Assembly: GCA_047602365.1 (NCBI GenBank)
Contig: JASGHM010000002.1
Location: 558,001-622,000, forward strand
Reading direction: 5' to 3'
Origin: Piscinibacter sp047602365
GTDB lineage: Bacteria > Pseudomonadota > Gammaproteobacteria > Burkholderiales > Burkholderiaceae_C
Length of the DNA stretch: 64,000 bases
Below, piece after piece: positions 1-10,400 of the stretch (within the stretch, counting starts at the first letter, position 1; each line of letters starts with the position of its first letter). Below the pieces are notes generated by a model. It was not told the origin of the DNA. It saw only the letters and a list, made by a program, of their open reading frames with translations, and searched no databases. A program made the translations under genes and the position numbers.

Positions 1-1263
1 GGTGCCGCTTTCGGCGATCAGCTCAGCGCGGTCGCCCAGGCCGACCAGGCCCTCGCCGAACATGCGCAGGAACGAGTCGTCGAAGCGCATCACGCCGATC
101 GGTGCGACCGGCACGCCGTCCTCCACCCACAGGCAGGCGAAGCGTGTCAGGCCGGTCAGGCGGCAGGCCTGGCGGTCGGAGTAGTTCAGGTACCAGAGGT
201 TGCTCACCCACAGGCCGGTGCCCAGCTCGGCCATGGCCCGCGCGTCCGACAGGCGCCCGGGCAGCAGCGACAAGGCTTCCGGCGTCTCCGAGGCATTCGC
301 GCCGTTCGCGGCCACGCCGTACTCGCGCGCCGAGCGGGCGTTGGTGAGCGTGTCGCTGGCCAGCCCGCGTTCGATCAGGCCGACCCGTGCGGGCCGGCCA
401 AAGCCCTCGGCGGTGAAGGCCGGCGCGGTGCCGAGCGCCGGATCCTCGAACAGATTCATCTGCGAGTGCAACACCGCGTCGCGATGCGCCAGGCGCATCA
501 GGCTGGAGGTGCCGGTGCGACGCGCCTTCTGGCTGAAGCCACCCCAGCCCAGCGCACCGAGCAGCTCGGCCATCGCCGCCGGCGCGAACCAGCTGCGGTA
601 GGCGCCGGGCTTCAGCACCCGCGGCGGCCGGGCCAGCAGCGCGAGCTGGGCCGCACCGGCTGCGACGCGCTGCGCGAACTGGTCGTCGAGCCAGTGCGTG
701 CCGGCGTAGGCGGTCTTCACCGCCTTGTCGGCCGCGTGGTACAGGCACCAGTCGAAGTGGAAGGTCTCGACATGGTGCCAGTGGCGCGTGCCGGTGCTGT
801 CGGCGAAGGCACGCACCACCGGGCCGCCGGCGTGGAAGCCGACGAAATCGAGCCCCGCAGCCGCCTCGGTGACGCAGCGCACCACGTGGTCGGGCGCCGG
901 CAGCGAGCCGGTCTCGTGGCGTTCGCTGCGAGCCGGCGTCTCGGGCAGCAGCAGCCAGGGGTCGTCGCTCAGTTCGGGCAGCAGCGCGCGCAAGGCTTCG
1001 AGTTCGCCGCGCAGCGCCGCCACGTCGGCGTCGAGGCGCCCGGCCAGCGTCAGCCGGCCCTCGGCGCGGCGCTGCCCCAGCGTCAGCGCGACCGTGGCGA
1101 CGGCCTGCTCGACATGTGTCGCCTGGCGCACCGCGGCGCGGTTGAAGCGGATGAAGTCGGAGGACTCGGCCTTCAGCAGCAGCGAACTGCGCTCGCCGGG
1201 CCGTGCGGCGTCGCACACCGCCTCGGCCAGCGCATCGAAGTAGCTGCGCGCAACGACGTTCAC
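1..1263 (-). CDS. TldE/PmbA-family protein (C-terminus beyond window)
   Basis: The frame opens with GTG at 1263 and runs without a stop to the left edge, giving at least 421 residues; the C-terminus lies outside the window. The GTG overlaps the TGA of the upstream tldD-like gene (GTGA, 4 bp), which decides the start and implies translational coupling. The protein begins VNVVARSYFDAL and looks like the non-catalytic TldE/PmbA half of a TldD/TldE heterodimer: no HExxGH zinc motif is seen. In known systems TldD/TldE proteolyse unfolded or modified peptides, such as microcin B17 precursor or CcdA antitoxin. No peptide substrate gene is visible here, so the substrate is unknown. An antisense-like frame over the same strand is arginine-rich and was rejected. 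Confidence 0.8.
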   Translation of the reverse strand, partial: MNVVARSYFDALAEAVCDAARPGERSSLLLKAESSDFIRFNRAAVRQATHVEQAVATVALTLGQRRAEGRLTLAGRLDADVAALRGELEALRALLPELSDDPWLLLPETPARSERHETGSLPAPDHVVRCVTEAAAGLDFVGFHAGGPVVRAFADSTGTRHWHHVETFHFDWCLYHAADKAVKTAYAGTHWLDDQFAQRVAAGAAQLALLARPPRVLKPGAYRSWFAPAAMAELLGALGWGGFSQKARRTGTSSLMRLAHRDAVLHSQMNLFEDPALGTAPAFTAEGFGRPARVGLIERGLASDTLTNARSAREYGVAANGANASETPEALSLLPGRLSDARAMAELGTGLWVSNLWYLNYSDRQACRLTGLTRFACLWVEDGVPVAPIGVMRFDDSFLRMFGEGLVGLGDRAELIAESGT

Positions 1264-2717
1264 GCCGACGCCCCGACCACCGCAACGCCGTTGAAGCGGC
1301 AGGCCGGCGATGCGTGACCGACACGCGCCATCTGCGACGGCTCGCCCTTGCCGCAGAACGGCGTGCCCATGACCTCGAAGGTGTCGGCATTGCCGACCAT
1401 CGCCAGCGAACGCCAGAAGGTCGCGCTGATGCCGCGGTAGCCCGGGTCGCGCACCACCTCGGCGAGGCGGCCGTTGCGGATCATGCGACCCCATTCGCAG
1501 CCGAACTGGAACTTGTTGCGCGAGTCGTCGATGCTCCACGAGACGTTGGTGCGCATCATCACGCCCAGCTCGATGCCCGCGATCATCGCGTCGAGTGTCG
1601 ACGTGCCGGGCTCGATGTTCAGGTTGCTCATGCGGTCGATCGGCGCGCGGTTCCAGCCGCTGGCACGCGCGGTCGCCACGCCTTCCAGGTCGGGCCGCTG
1701 CGCGCGCGCGCGCGCCAGCGACACGGCGCCGCCCAGCGGCCGCTTCAGGATGCCGTTCTCGATCAGGTGGCGGCGCTGCGCCGGCTCGCCTTCGTCGTCG
1801 AAGCCGAAGCTGGCGATCTGCTCCGGCCGTGTCGGGTCGTAGGTGACGTTCAGCAACTCGCTGCCGTAGGCGTAGTGGCCGAACATGTCCAGCGTCACGA
1901 AGCTGGTGCCGGCGAAGTTGCGCTCGTCGCCGAGGATGCGGTCGAGCTCGAGCGGGTGGCCGATCGACTCGTGGATCTGCAGCATCATCTGGTCGGGCAT
2001 CAGCAGCACGTCCATCGTGCCGCCGGGGCAGGGTGGGGCCAGCGCCAGCTCGATCGCCTCGGCCGCGACACGCGTGCCTTCCACAGCAAAGCGGGCGCGC
2101 TCCAGAACCTCCAGGCCACCCTGCTGGCACCAGCCGTTGTACTGGCCGGCCGAGGAGCGTGTCTGCGTGACACCGGCGATGTGCGCCGTGGCCTGCACAT
2201 GCGGCATGGTCTGGCTCCAGTGCTGCTCGCTGCGACCACCCTCGCTGGTCAGCAGCAGCTGCGACACCTCGGTCGAGAACAGGCTGGCCGACCAGTCGAC
2301 GATGCGGGTGTCCGGGTGCGCGCCGGCGCAGACCTCGGCGAGCAGCCGGGTGCGCTCGCGCAGGCTGGTGCGGCCCACCGGCCGCTGCACGACGCCGTCG
2401 TAGCGGCCGCGCGCCGCGGCGGCGGGCAGCCCGGCGGGGTCGAAGACCATGTGCGAGCCCACCGCCTGCGCCATGCGGCGCGCGCGGGCGAAGGCGTCGG
2501 CCAGGCCGGTTTCGCTGACGTCGCTGGTCGCCGCATGGCCGAGGCCGCCGTCGGCAGCCACGCTGACCATCACGCCGGCATCACGAAAGCGCTGCGGCGC
2601 CTCGGCCACGTCCTGGCGCACGCTGAGCGTTTCGGACACCTCTTCGACGCCACGCAGCGTCCAGCGGACGTTGGTCGGGGCGATCCGCTGCGTCAGGGTG
2701 TCGAGGCGGTCGAGCAT
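1260..2717 (-). CDS. TldD-family zinc metalloprotease
   Basis: This encodes a 485-residue TldD-like peptidase when started at the ATG at 2717 (MLDRLDTLTQRI). The motif HESIGHPLE, about midway, is the HExxxH-type zinc site of TldD, and a G-rich C-terminal segment (GTPFCGKGEPSQ) is also typical of the family. The length matches family members at about 480 residues. It is followed with a 4-bp overlap by the TldE-like partner, so the two probably form a heterodimeric protease. A TACACT hexamer at 2747-2752 (minus) is a possible -10 box, without a clear -35. The frame stays open upstream of 2717 but runs into non-conserved, repeat-containing sequence, so the longer start was rejected. Confidence 0.85.
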   Translation of the reverse strand: MLDRLDTLTQRIAPTNVRWTLRGVEEVSETLSVRQDVAEAPQRFRDAGVMVSVAADGGLGHAATSDVSETGLADAFARARRMAQAVGSHMVFDPAGLPAAAARGRYDGVVQRPVGRTSLRERTRLLAEVCAGAHPDTRIVDWSASLFSTEVSQLLLTSEGGRSEQHWSQTMPHVQATAHIAGVTQTRSSAGQYNGWCQQGGLEVLERARFAVEGTRVAAEAIELALAPPCPGGTMDVLLMPDQMMLQIHESIGHPLELDRILGDERNFAGTSFVTLDMFGHYAYGSELLNVTYDPTRPEQIASFGFDDEGEPAQRRHLIENGILKRPLGGAVSLARARAQRPDLEGVATARASGWNRAPIDRMSNLNIEPGTSTLDAMIAGIELGVMMRTNVSWSIDDSRNKFQFGCEWGRMIRNGRLAEVVRDPGYRGISATFWRSLAMVGNADTFEVMGTPFCGKGEPSQMARVGHASPACRFNGVAVVGASA

Positions 2718-3162
2718 GGCGGCGCGGTACTGCTGCAGTGTGGCGCAGTGTAAGCGCCGCCTGGGTGAACGCGACGCTTGCCCCCGCGAAGCAGGTCGAT
2801 CGGCCGTCGCTTCACGGCCCTGAGCGGTCCTTCGATCATGCGGCGGTTGGAGCGGCCGCGGCACACTGGGGCTCGTGTTCCGCTCATGTCCTCCGGACCC
2901 GCTGCGCGGGTCCTCCCCCTTTACTTCGCTCCACACAAGCCCCAGCGCGCCGCTACGGCACCACCGAGCTCTTCGCCCTGCGCCAACGGTACTGGCCTGG
3001 GGCGGTGGGTGAAGGCTGGAGCGAAGTAAAGGAGGAGGGCTCGCGCAGCGAGTCCGGGGGACATGAGCGGAGGCCTTCACCCATCGGCCCAGGCTCGCGC
3101 AACACTCCGAGCGCGATCCTCAACGACTGCTCAGAGCCGTCAAGAAACGGCACAACCCGACT
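2718..3162. other. gene-free region between tldD-like and sugar ABC operon
   Basis: No credible gene is present in these 445 bp; the open frames are low-complexity shadows. The stretch holds a possible -10 box for the tldD-like gene near 2747-2752 and the large inverted repeat listed separately at 2880-3070. It lies beyond the 3' end of the leftward sugar transporter operon and upstream of the leftward tldD-like gene. Confidence 0.7.
2880..3070. repeat. two-armed inverted repeat, REP/BIME-like
   Basis: Left arm 2880-2933 and right arm 3017-3070 are 54 bp each and inverted relative to one another, with 49 of 54 positions matching and no gaps by my hand alignment; the loop is 83 bp. Each arm also contains its own small hairpin (GGACCCGC against GCGGGTCC at 2895-2913, and the matching, slightly diverged version near 3038-3055). 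The right arm is itself bracketed by GGGTGAAGGC (3007-3016) and GCCTTCACCC (3073-3082). No transposase gene is present. This structure resembles bacterial REP pairs (BIMEs) or a non-autonomous element. It may also stop transcription running out of the sugar operon. Confidence 0.75.
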
Positions 3163-4227
<1,065 letters not shown>

Positions 4228-4229
4228 GT

Positions 4230-5102
4230 TTACCCCTTGACGGCGCCGGCGGTGAGGCCGCGCACGAAATACTTGCCTGCGACGATGTAGACGAACAGCG
4301 TGGGCAGGCCGGCGATCATCGCCGCGGCCATGTCCACGTTGTATTCCTTGACCGAGCTGGTCGTGTTGGCCAGGTTGTTCAGGCCGACGGTGATCGGCTT
4401 GCTGCCGGCCCCCGAGAACACGATGCCGTAGAGGAAGTCGTTCCAGATGTTGGTGAACTGCCAGATCAGCGTGACCACGGTGATCGGCGTCGACAGCGGC
4501 AGGATGATGCGCCAGAAGATGCGCCAGAAGCCGGCACCGTCGAGCATCGCCGCCTTGACCAGTTCGTCGGGCAGGCCGACGTAGTAGTTGCGGAAGAACA
4601 GCGTCGTCGACGGCAGGCCGGCGATGATGTGCACCAGCACCAGGCCCCATACCGAGCTGGCGATGCCCATCCAGCCGAGGATCTGGCTCATCGGCAGCAG
4701 CACCACCTGCATCGGCATGAACACGCCGAACAGCATCAGCGCGAACATCAGCTCGCTGCCCTTGAAGCGCCACTTGCTCAGCACGTAGCCGTTGATCGCG
4801 CCGAGCAGCGTCGAGATCAGCACCGCCGGGATCACCATGATCACCGAGTTCATGAAGAAGGGCTTCAGCCCGCCGCAGTCGATGCCGGTGCAGGCGTGGC
4901 TCCAGGCCTTGCTCCAGGCGTCGAAGCTCGGCGCGGTCGGCAGCGACAGCAGGTTGCCCTCGCGGATCTGCGCCATGTCCTTCAGCGAGGTCGTGAGCAT
5001 CACGTACATCGGCAGCAGGAAGACCGCGGCGAACAGCAGCAGCACCGACCACAGCGCCAGGCGCTGCCAGTCGAGCCGGTTCGGATGCACGGCGGCGCTC
5101 AT
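4230..5102 (-). CDS. gtsC: sugar ABC transporter permease 2 (GtsC/MalG type)
   Basis: This is a 290-residue inner-membrane permease of the MalG/UgpE family with about six predicted membrane segments; the first is LALWSVLLLFAAVFLLPMY. The EAA loop contacting the ATPase is seen as DELVKAAMLDGAGFWRIFWR (about 190-210). The start ATG at 5102 overlaps the TGA of the first permease (ATGA), so the permeases are translationally coupled. It forms the membrane channel with the other permease for periplasmic sugar handed over by the binding protein. Confidence 0.85.
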   Translation of the reverse strand: MSAAVHPNRLDWQRLALWSVLLLFAAVFLLPMYVMLTTSLKDMAQIREGNLLSLPTAPSFDAWSKAWSHACTGIDCGGLKPFFMNSVIMVIPAVLISTLLGAINGYVLSKWRFKGSELMFALMLFGVFMPMQVVLLPMSQILGWMGIASSVWGLVLVHIIAGLPSTTLFFRNYYVGLPDELVKAAMLDGAGFWRIFWRIILPLSTPITVVTLIWQFTNIWNDFLYGIVFSGAGSKPITVGLNNLANTTSSVKEYNVDMAAAMIAGLPTLFVYIVAGKYFVRGLTAGAVKG

Positions 5103-5983
5103 TTGCGGCTCCTCAGTTCGGAGTAGAGGTAGGGCACGACGATCGCCGCGACGGTGGCCAGCATGATCGTCGCCGAGGCCGCGCCCAGGCCGATCTGGCC
5201 GCGCGAGAAGGCCATCGTGTACATGAAGGTGGCCGGCATGTCGGTGGCGTAGCCGGGCCCGCCGGCGGTCAGCGCCATCACCAGGTCGAAGCTCTTGATC
5301 GCCAGGTGCGACAGCACCATCAGCGTCGAGAAGAACACCGGCCGCAGGCTGGGGATGATGATGCGCCAGTAGATGCGTGGCAGGCTGGCGCCGTCGATCT
5401 GCGCCGCCTTCAGGATCGAGTCGTCGATGCCGCGCAGCCCGGCGAGGAACAGCGCCATCACGAAGCCCGCGCTCTGCCAGACGCCGGCGATGACGATGGT
5501 GTAGATCGCCCGCTCGGGGTTGACCAGCCAGTCGAAGCCGAAGCTGGTCCAGCCCCATTCGTGCATCACCTTCTCGAGGCCCAGCCCGGGGTTGAGGATC
5601 CACTTCCAGGCCGTGCCGGTGACGATGAAGCTCAGCGCCATCGGGTACAGGTAGATCGTGCGCAGCACGCCTTCGGCGCGGATCTTCTGGTCGAGCAGGA
5701 TGGCCAGCAGCAGGCCGATGGCCATGCCGAAGAACAGGAACAGCCCACCGAAGATGGCCAGGTTCTTCAGCGCCACCCACCAGCGTTCGCTCTCGAACAG
5801 CGTGGCGTACTGGTCGAGCCCGACGAACTCGTAGTTGGGCAGCAGCCGCGAGGCCGACAGCGACAGATAGCCGTTCCAGGCCATCAGGCCGTAGATGAAG
5901 AAGAAGGCCAGCACGAAGGAAGGCGCCAAGACGATCTTGGGCATCCATTCCGACAGGCGTGCCGAGGCCGTTGACGTGCTCAT
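5099..5983 (-). CDS. gtsB: sugar ABC transporter permease 1 (GtsB/MalF type)
   Basis: This encodes a 294-residue CUT1 permease of the MalF/UgpA family with six predicted helices, the first beginning at about residue 16 (IVLAPSFVLAFFFIYGLMAW). The cytoplasmic EAA loop reads ILKAAQIDGASLPRIYWR (about 190-208). The gene starts at ATG 5983, 76 bp after the binding-protein gene, and overlaps the second permease by 4 bp. The larger gap after gtsA is common where the binding protein is made in excess. Sugar specificity cannot be read from the permease itself. Confidence 0.85.
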   Translation of the reverse strand: MSTSTASARLSEWMPKIVLAPSFVLAFFFIYGLMAWNGYLSLSASRLLPNYEFVGLDQYATLFESERWWVALKNLAIFGGLFLFFGMAIGLLLAILLDQKIRAEGVLRTIYLYPMALSFIVTGTAWKWILNPGLGLEKVMHEWGWTSFGFDWLVNPERAIYTIVIAGVWQSAGFVMALFLAGLRGIDDSILKAAQIDGASLPRIYWRIIIPSLRPVFFSTLMVLSHLAIKSFDLVMALTAGGPGYATDMPATFMYTMAFSRGQIGLGAASATIMLATVAAIVVPYLYSELRSRK

Positions 5984-6059
5984 GGCGTCATACCCCGTGG
6001 GAAGAGAAGGGGGCGCGGCCGTACCGCGCCGCGCCCCCGGGACGGACCGGACGAGGACC

Positions 6060-7310
6060 TTACTTGGTCTTCGCGGCGGCGACCAGCTTGTCCATGGCCG
6101 CGGCCGAGGTCATCTTGTCGTCGTTCCAGAACTGCGAGACCACGTCCTTGATCGCGCCTTCGGCGGCCGACGGCACGGCCATGCCGTGGGCGATCGACGG
6201 CACCAGCGAGCCGGCCTTGGAGGTCGACACGAAGTCGGCGGCCGAGGTCTTCGCGCAGTCGTCGAACTTGTCCAGCTTCATGCCCAGGCGGACCGGGATC
6301 GAGCCCTTGTTCAGGTTGAAGACTTCCTGGAAGTCGGTCGACATGATCGCCGCGGCGAGGTCCTGCTGGGCCTTCTGGTTGGCCGGGTCCTTCAGCTTGA
6401 AGAGAGCGAAGCTGTCGACGTTGTAGGTGTAGCTCTTCGCGGTGCCCGGCGCGGCGACGCAGGAGAAGTCCTTGCCCGGCACCTTGCCGGCGGCGAGGAA
6501 CTCACCCTTGGCCCAGTCGCCCATGATCTGCATGCCGGCCTCGCCCTTGATCACCATCGCGGTGGCCAGGTTCCAGTCGCGGCCCGGGGCGTTCTTGTCG
6601 GTGTAGGTCTTGACCTTCTTGAAGGTGGCCAGCACCTTGTCCATCGTCGGGCTCTTCAGCGAGCCGGCGTCGAGCTGCACCAGCGCCTTCTTGTAGAAGT
6701 CGGCACCGCCGACGCCGAGCGCGACCGCTTCGAAGGTGGTGAAGTCCTGCCAGTTCTGGCCACCATGGGCGACCGGGATGATGCCGGCCTTCTTCAGCGC
6801 CTCGGCGGCGACGAAGAACTCGTCCCAGGTGGTCGGCAGCTTGGCGCCGGCCTTCTGGAACGCCGCGGGGTTGGCCCACAGCCAGTTGACGCGGTGCACG
6901 TTGACCGGCGCGGCGACGTAGTGGCCCTGGTACTTCAGGCCATCGGCGATCGCCTTGGGCAGCAGTTCGTCCCACTTCTCGGCCTTGGCGACGTCGTCCA
7001 TGTTGGCCAGCACGCCTTCGCGCGCCCATTCCTGGATCGACGGGCCCTTGATCTGCGCGGCGGCCGGGGCGTTGCCCGAGACCACGCGCGACTTCAGCAC
7101 CGTCATCGCCGAATCGCCGCCGCCGCCGGCGACCGCGAAGTCCTTCCAGGTGTGGCCCTTCTTCTGCATCGAGGCCTTCAGCTCGGCAGCGGCCTTGGCC
7201 TCGCCGCCGGACGTCCACCAGTGCAGCACCTCGACTTCGCCCGCCTGTGCCAGCGTGGCGCTCATCAGGCCGGCAGCGGCCAGCGACAGGGAAATGCGGG
7301 TCATCGCCAT
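6060..7310 (-). CDS. gtsA: periplasmic sugar-binding protein (glucose/mannose type)
   Basis: The 416-residue product has a signal peptide (MAMTRISLSLAAAGLMSA...LAQA, cleavage after residue 23) and mature start GEVEVLHWWTSGGE, which I recognise as typical of the glucose/mannose binding proteins of Pseudomonas and Burkholderiales Gts systems. Further typical stretches are HTWKDFAVAGGGG, AAQIKGPSIQEWA and VNVHRVNWLW. The ATG at 7310 is preceded by GAGGAG at good spacing; a longer open frame upstream has no ribosome-binding site. It is the first gene of the operon, behind the promoter at 7371-7399. Substrate assignment to glucose is inference from sequence similarity. Confidence 0.85.
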   Translation of the reverse strand: MAMTRISLSLAAAGLMSATLAQAGEVEVLHWWTSGGEAKAAAELKASMQKKGHTWKDFAVAGGGGDSAMTVLKSRVVSGNAPAAAQIKGPSIQEWAREGVLANMDDVAKAEKWDELLPKAIADGLKYQGHYVAAPVNVHRVNWLWANPAAFQKAGAKLPTTWDEFFVAAEALKKAGIIPVAHGGQNWQDFTTFEAVALGVGGADFYKKALVQLDAGSLKSPTMDKVLATFKKVKTYTDKNAPGRDWNLATAMVIKGEAGMQIMGDWAKGEFLAAGKVPGKDFSCVAAPGTAKSYTYNVDSFALFKLKDPANQKAQQDLAAAIMSTDFQEVFNLNKGSIPVRLGMKLDKFDDCAKTSAADFVSTSKAGSLVPSIAHGMAVPSAAEGAIKDVVSQFWNDDKMTSAAAMDKLVAAAKTK

Positions 7311-7370
7311 TCTTGTCTCCTCAGGGATCCGGTTTAGGAAATGTTCAGCTTGTTGAATCAAGCGGACCGG

Positions 7371-7399
7371 ATGTTAAAGAGGCGTTAAGGTTACGACAA
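7371..7399 (-). promoter_or_regulatory. putative sigma-70 promoter of the gts operon
   Basis: On the minus strand TTGTCG (7399-7394) and TAACAT (7376-7371) are separated by exactly 17 bp and sit 61 bp upstream of the gtsA start codon, giving an untranslated leader of about 54 nt. The direct-repeat operator at 7373-7388 overlaps the -10 box and spacer, a position that would favour repression unless the true promoter lies elsewhere. Confidence 0.5.
7373..7388 (+). promoter_or_regulatory. putative response-regulator operator in front of gtsA
   Basis: The plus strand reads GTTAAAGAGGCGTTAA: two GTTAA half-sites with an 11-bp period, the arrangement bound by OmpR/PhoB-family response regulators. 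The same pattern (GTTAAAG, three variable bases, CGTTAA) appears at 12776-12791 in front of the response-regulator gene. TTAA is rare in DNA this rich in GC, so the match is unlikely to be trivial. Confidence 0.5.
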
Positions 7400-7452
7400 C
7401 GGTACGTTCATTCGGACTTTCCCTAGGCTGGCGTGCTTCCGTTTGCGCTGCC

Positions 7453-10400
7453 TCAACCGAGCGCGAAGTCGCTGCTGGTCAGCGTGCTCACGCCGGTCAG
7501 CGTCGCCATCAGCACGGCTTCGTGGCCGGTGCCGGCGCCGTCGGCGTCGAACCACAGCCGGCCGCTGCCGGTCTCGAACAGGAACTGCGGTCCGCTGCCG
7601 CTGGCCACCGGCGCCGCACCGACCACCAGCGACAGCACGTCGTCGGCGTCCATGCCGAAGGCCGCGCGGTCGATGCCGATCTTGTCCTGGCCGCGGGTGA
7701 AGTCGGTGATCAGGTCGCCGCTGCCGAGCGCGTCGGCGCCGTAGATGAAGTGGTCCTTGCCGGCACCGCCGGACAGCACGTCGCCGCCGCCGCCGCCGAC
7801 CAGGTTGTCGTCGCCGGCGCGGCCCTCGAGGCGGTCGTCGCCCTTGCCGCCCCAGAAGGTGTCGGCACCGGTGCTGCCACGGAGGTCGTCGTCGAGGTCG
7901 GTGCCGACCACACGCTCGATGCCGCTGAGCGTCAGGCCGCGTGCGAGGCCGGCGTTGAGCGTGCTGTCGGCGAGGTCGACCTTGGCCGACAGCCCGGAGA
8001 CGATGTTGAAGAACAGCGTGTCGACGCCGGCACCGCCGTCGAAGCGGTCGACACCGTCGGCATCGGCGTCGCTGCGCACGAACTGGTCGTCGCCGGCGTC
8101 GCCGAACAGCGTGTCGTTGCCGTCGCCGTCGTAGAGCAGGTCGTCGCCGGCGCCGCCGCGCAGCTGGTCGTTGCCGGCGCGGCCGTCGAGCAGGTCGGCC
8201 AGCGCGCCGGCGGTGACCGTGTCGGCACCCCAGGTGCCGTTCAGCTCGAGGCTCTCCATGCTGTCGAACCGTGTGTTGGCATTGACCGTCGTCGTCGCGG
8301 TCGAGAAGATGAAGCTGACGCCGGTGCTCAGTTCCGACAGGTCGAGCACGGCACGGTCGGTGCCGGCGCTGCCGGAGGCGACATCGCCGGCGTTGAAGTG
8401 CAGCGTGTCGTTGCCGTCGCCGCCGATCAGGCGGTCGGTGTCGTCGTCGGAGATGCCGCCGGTGGCCCACAGCGTGTCGTTGCCGGCGCCGCCCTCGAGG
8501 CGGTCGCTGCCATACCAGCCGATCAGCTCGTCCTGGCCGCTGCCGCCGCGGATCAGGTCGTTGCCGTTGTTGCCGTTGAACCAGTCGTCCAGCGCGCCGC
8601 CGGTCAGCGAGTCGGCGCCGTAGCCGGCGTGCAGGTGCACCCGCTCGATGCCGGTCAGCGTGACACCGCCGTTGACCAGCGTGGCGTTCGCGCCGACCGT
8701 GAAGCTCATCGCCTGCTGCACGTTGAAGCGGTTGATCCAGGCCATGTCGGTGCCGGCGCCGCCGTCGACGCTGTAGACGCCGCCGGTGGAGCCGCTGGCG
8801 TTGTTCAGGTAGACGATGTCGTCGCCGTCGCCGAGCAGCACGCTGGTCGCGTCGGTCGAGCCGCTCACCTCGTTGTCGACCTGCACGCTGTCGCTGCCGC
8901 TGCCGGCGTCGATGCGGTTGGCACCGCCGCCGTCGAGGATGCGGTCGTTGCCTGCGCCGCCCTTGATCGTGTCGTTGCCGCGGCCGCCGTCGAGCACGTC
9001 GGCACCGGTGCCGCCGCTGAGCTGGTCGTTGCCGGAGCCGGCTTCGAAGGTCACCTGGCTCGCCGTGCCGGCGACCAGCGTGTCGTTGCCCCAGCTGGTG
9101 GTGACCTTGAACTGCTCGACCTCGCTGATCGTCGTGCCGTCGGACAGTGTCGCGGTGCTGCCCGACACGCTGAAGCGCAGAGCGGTGTCGAAGGCGTCGC
9201 TGCGGTCGAGCACCGCCATGTCGGTGCCGGCGCCGCCGAGGATCGTGTCGGCGCCGCCGCCCGCGGCGATCAGCACGTCGTTGCCGAGGCCGCCGTCCAG
9301 CGAATCGCGGCCGCTGCCGCCGTCGAGCTGGTCGTTGCCGGCCAGGCCGCGCAGCACGTCGTTGCCGCCATAGCTGGTGAACACGTCGTCGGCGGCCTGG
9401 CCGGCGAACACGTCGCGGCCGGTCGAGCCGGTGATGGTGTAGGCCTCGATGCCGATCAGCGTCGTGCCGTCGGCGAGCGTGTTGCTCACGGTCGCGGCGC
9501 GGGCGGCGAAGCTGCCCGACAGGCCGTTGATCTCGATGCGGTCGATGCCCGCGCCGCCGTCGATCGCGTCGGCGCCATTGCCGATCGACAGCGTGACGAG
9601 GTCGTTGCCGTCACCGCCGGCGAGGGTGTCCAGGCCGGCGCCGCCACGCAGATGGTCGTTGCCGGCCTCGCCGCGCAGCTGGTCATTGCCGTCGGCACCA
9701 TCGACCACGTCGTCGCCGCTGCCGGCATAGACGGAGTCGCTGCCGGCGCCGGCCTGGATGCTGTCGTTGCCGGCGTCGCCATAGAGGCGATCTGCGCCGT
9801 CGTCCCCGCTCATGTAGTCGTCGCCGTAGCCGCCCTTGAGCAGGTCGGCGCCGCCGCCGCCGAACAGCATGTCGTTGCCGGTGCCGCCGTCCAGCGTGTC
9901 GTTGCCGGCCGAGCCGTCCAGCGCGTCGCGGCCGCCGCCGCCGCGCAGCGAGTCGTTGCCGTCGTTGCCGGTGAAGGAGTCGTTCCAGCGTCCGCCGGTC
10001 ATCGAGTCGGCGCCGCTGCCGCCGGCGATGCTGTAGGCCTCGACGCCGGTGACGCTGACGTCGCCGAACAGCGTGGTCCTGGCGATCGGATCGGCTGCCA
10101 CGAAGGCCAGTGCCGTCGAGGTGTCGGTCAGCTCGATCTGCAGCGTGTCGAAGCCGACGCCGCCGTCGATGCTGTCGCCGGCACGCTCGGCCGCGTCGCC
10201 GAGCAGGAAACGGTCGTCGCCGCTGCCGCCGCGGATCGTGTCCAGGCCGAGCCCACCGTCCAGCAGGTCGCTGCCCGAGCCGCCGTCGACCAGGTCGTTG
10301 CCGTCGCCGCCGAACAGCCAGTCGTCCTGGAACTCGCCGTACAGCCGGTCGTTGCCGTCGCCGCCTTCGACGTGGTCGCGTTCGAAACCGGCCTGCAGCA

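Noticed and set aside
23..1390. A 455-codon minus-strand frame starting at 1390
   Set aside because: It is extremely arginine-rich and crosses the end of the tldD-like gene. The real protein is in another frame from the GTG at 1263.
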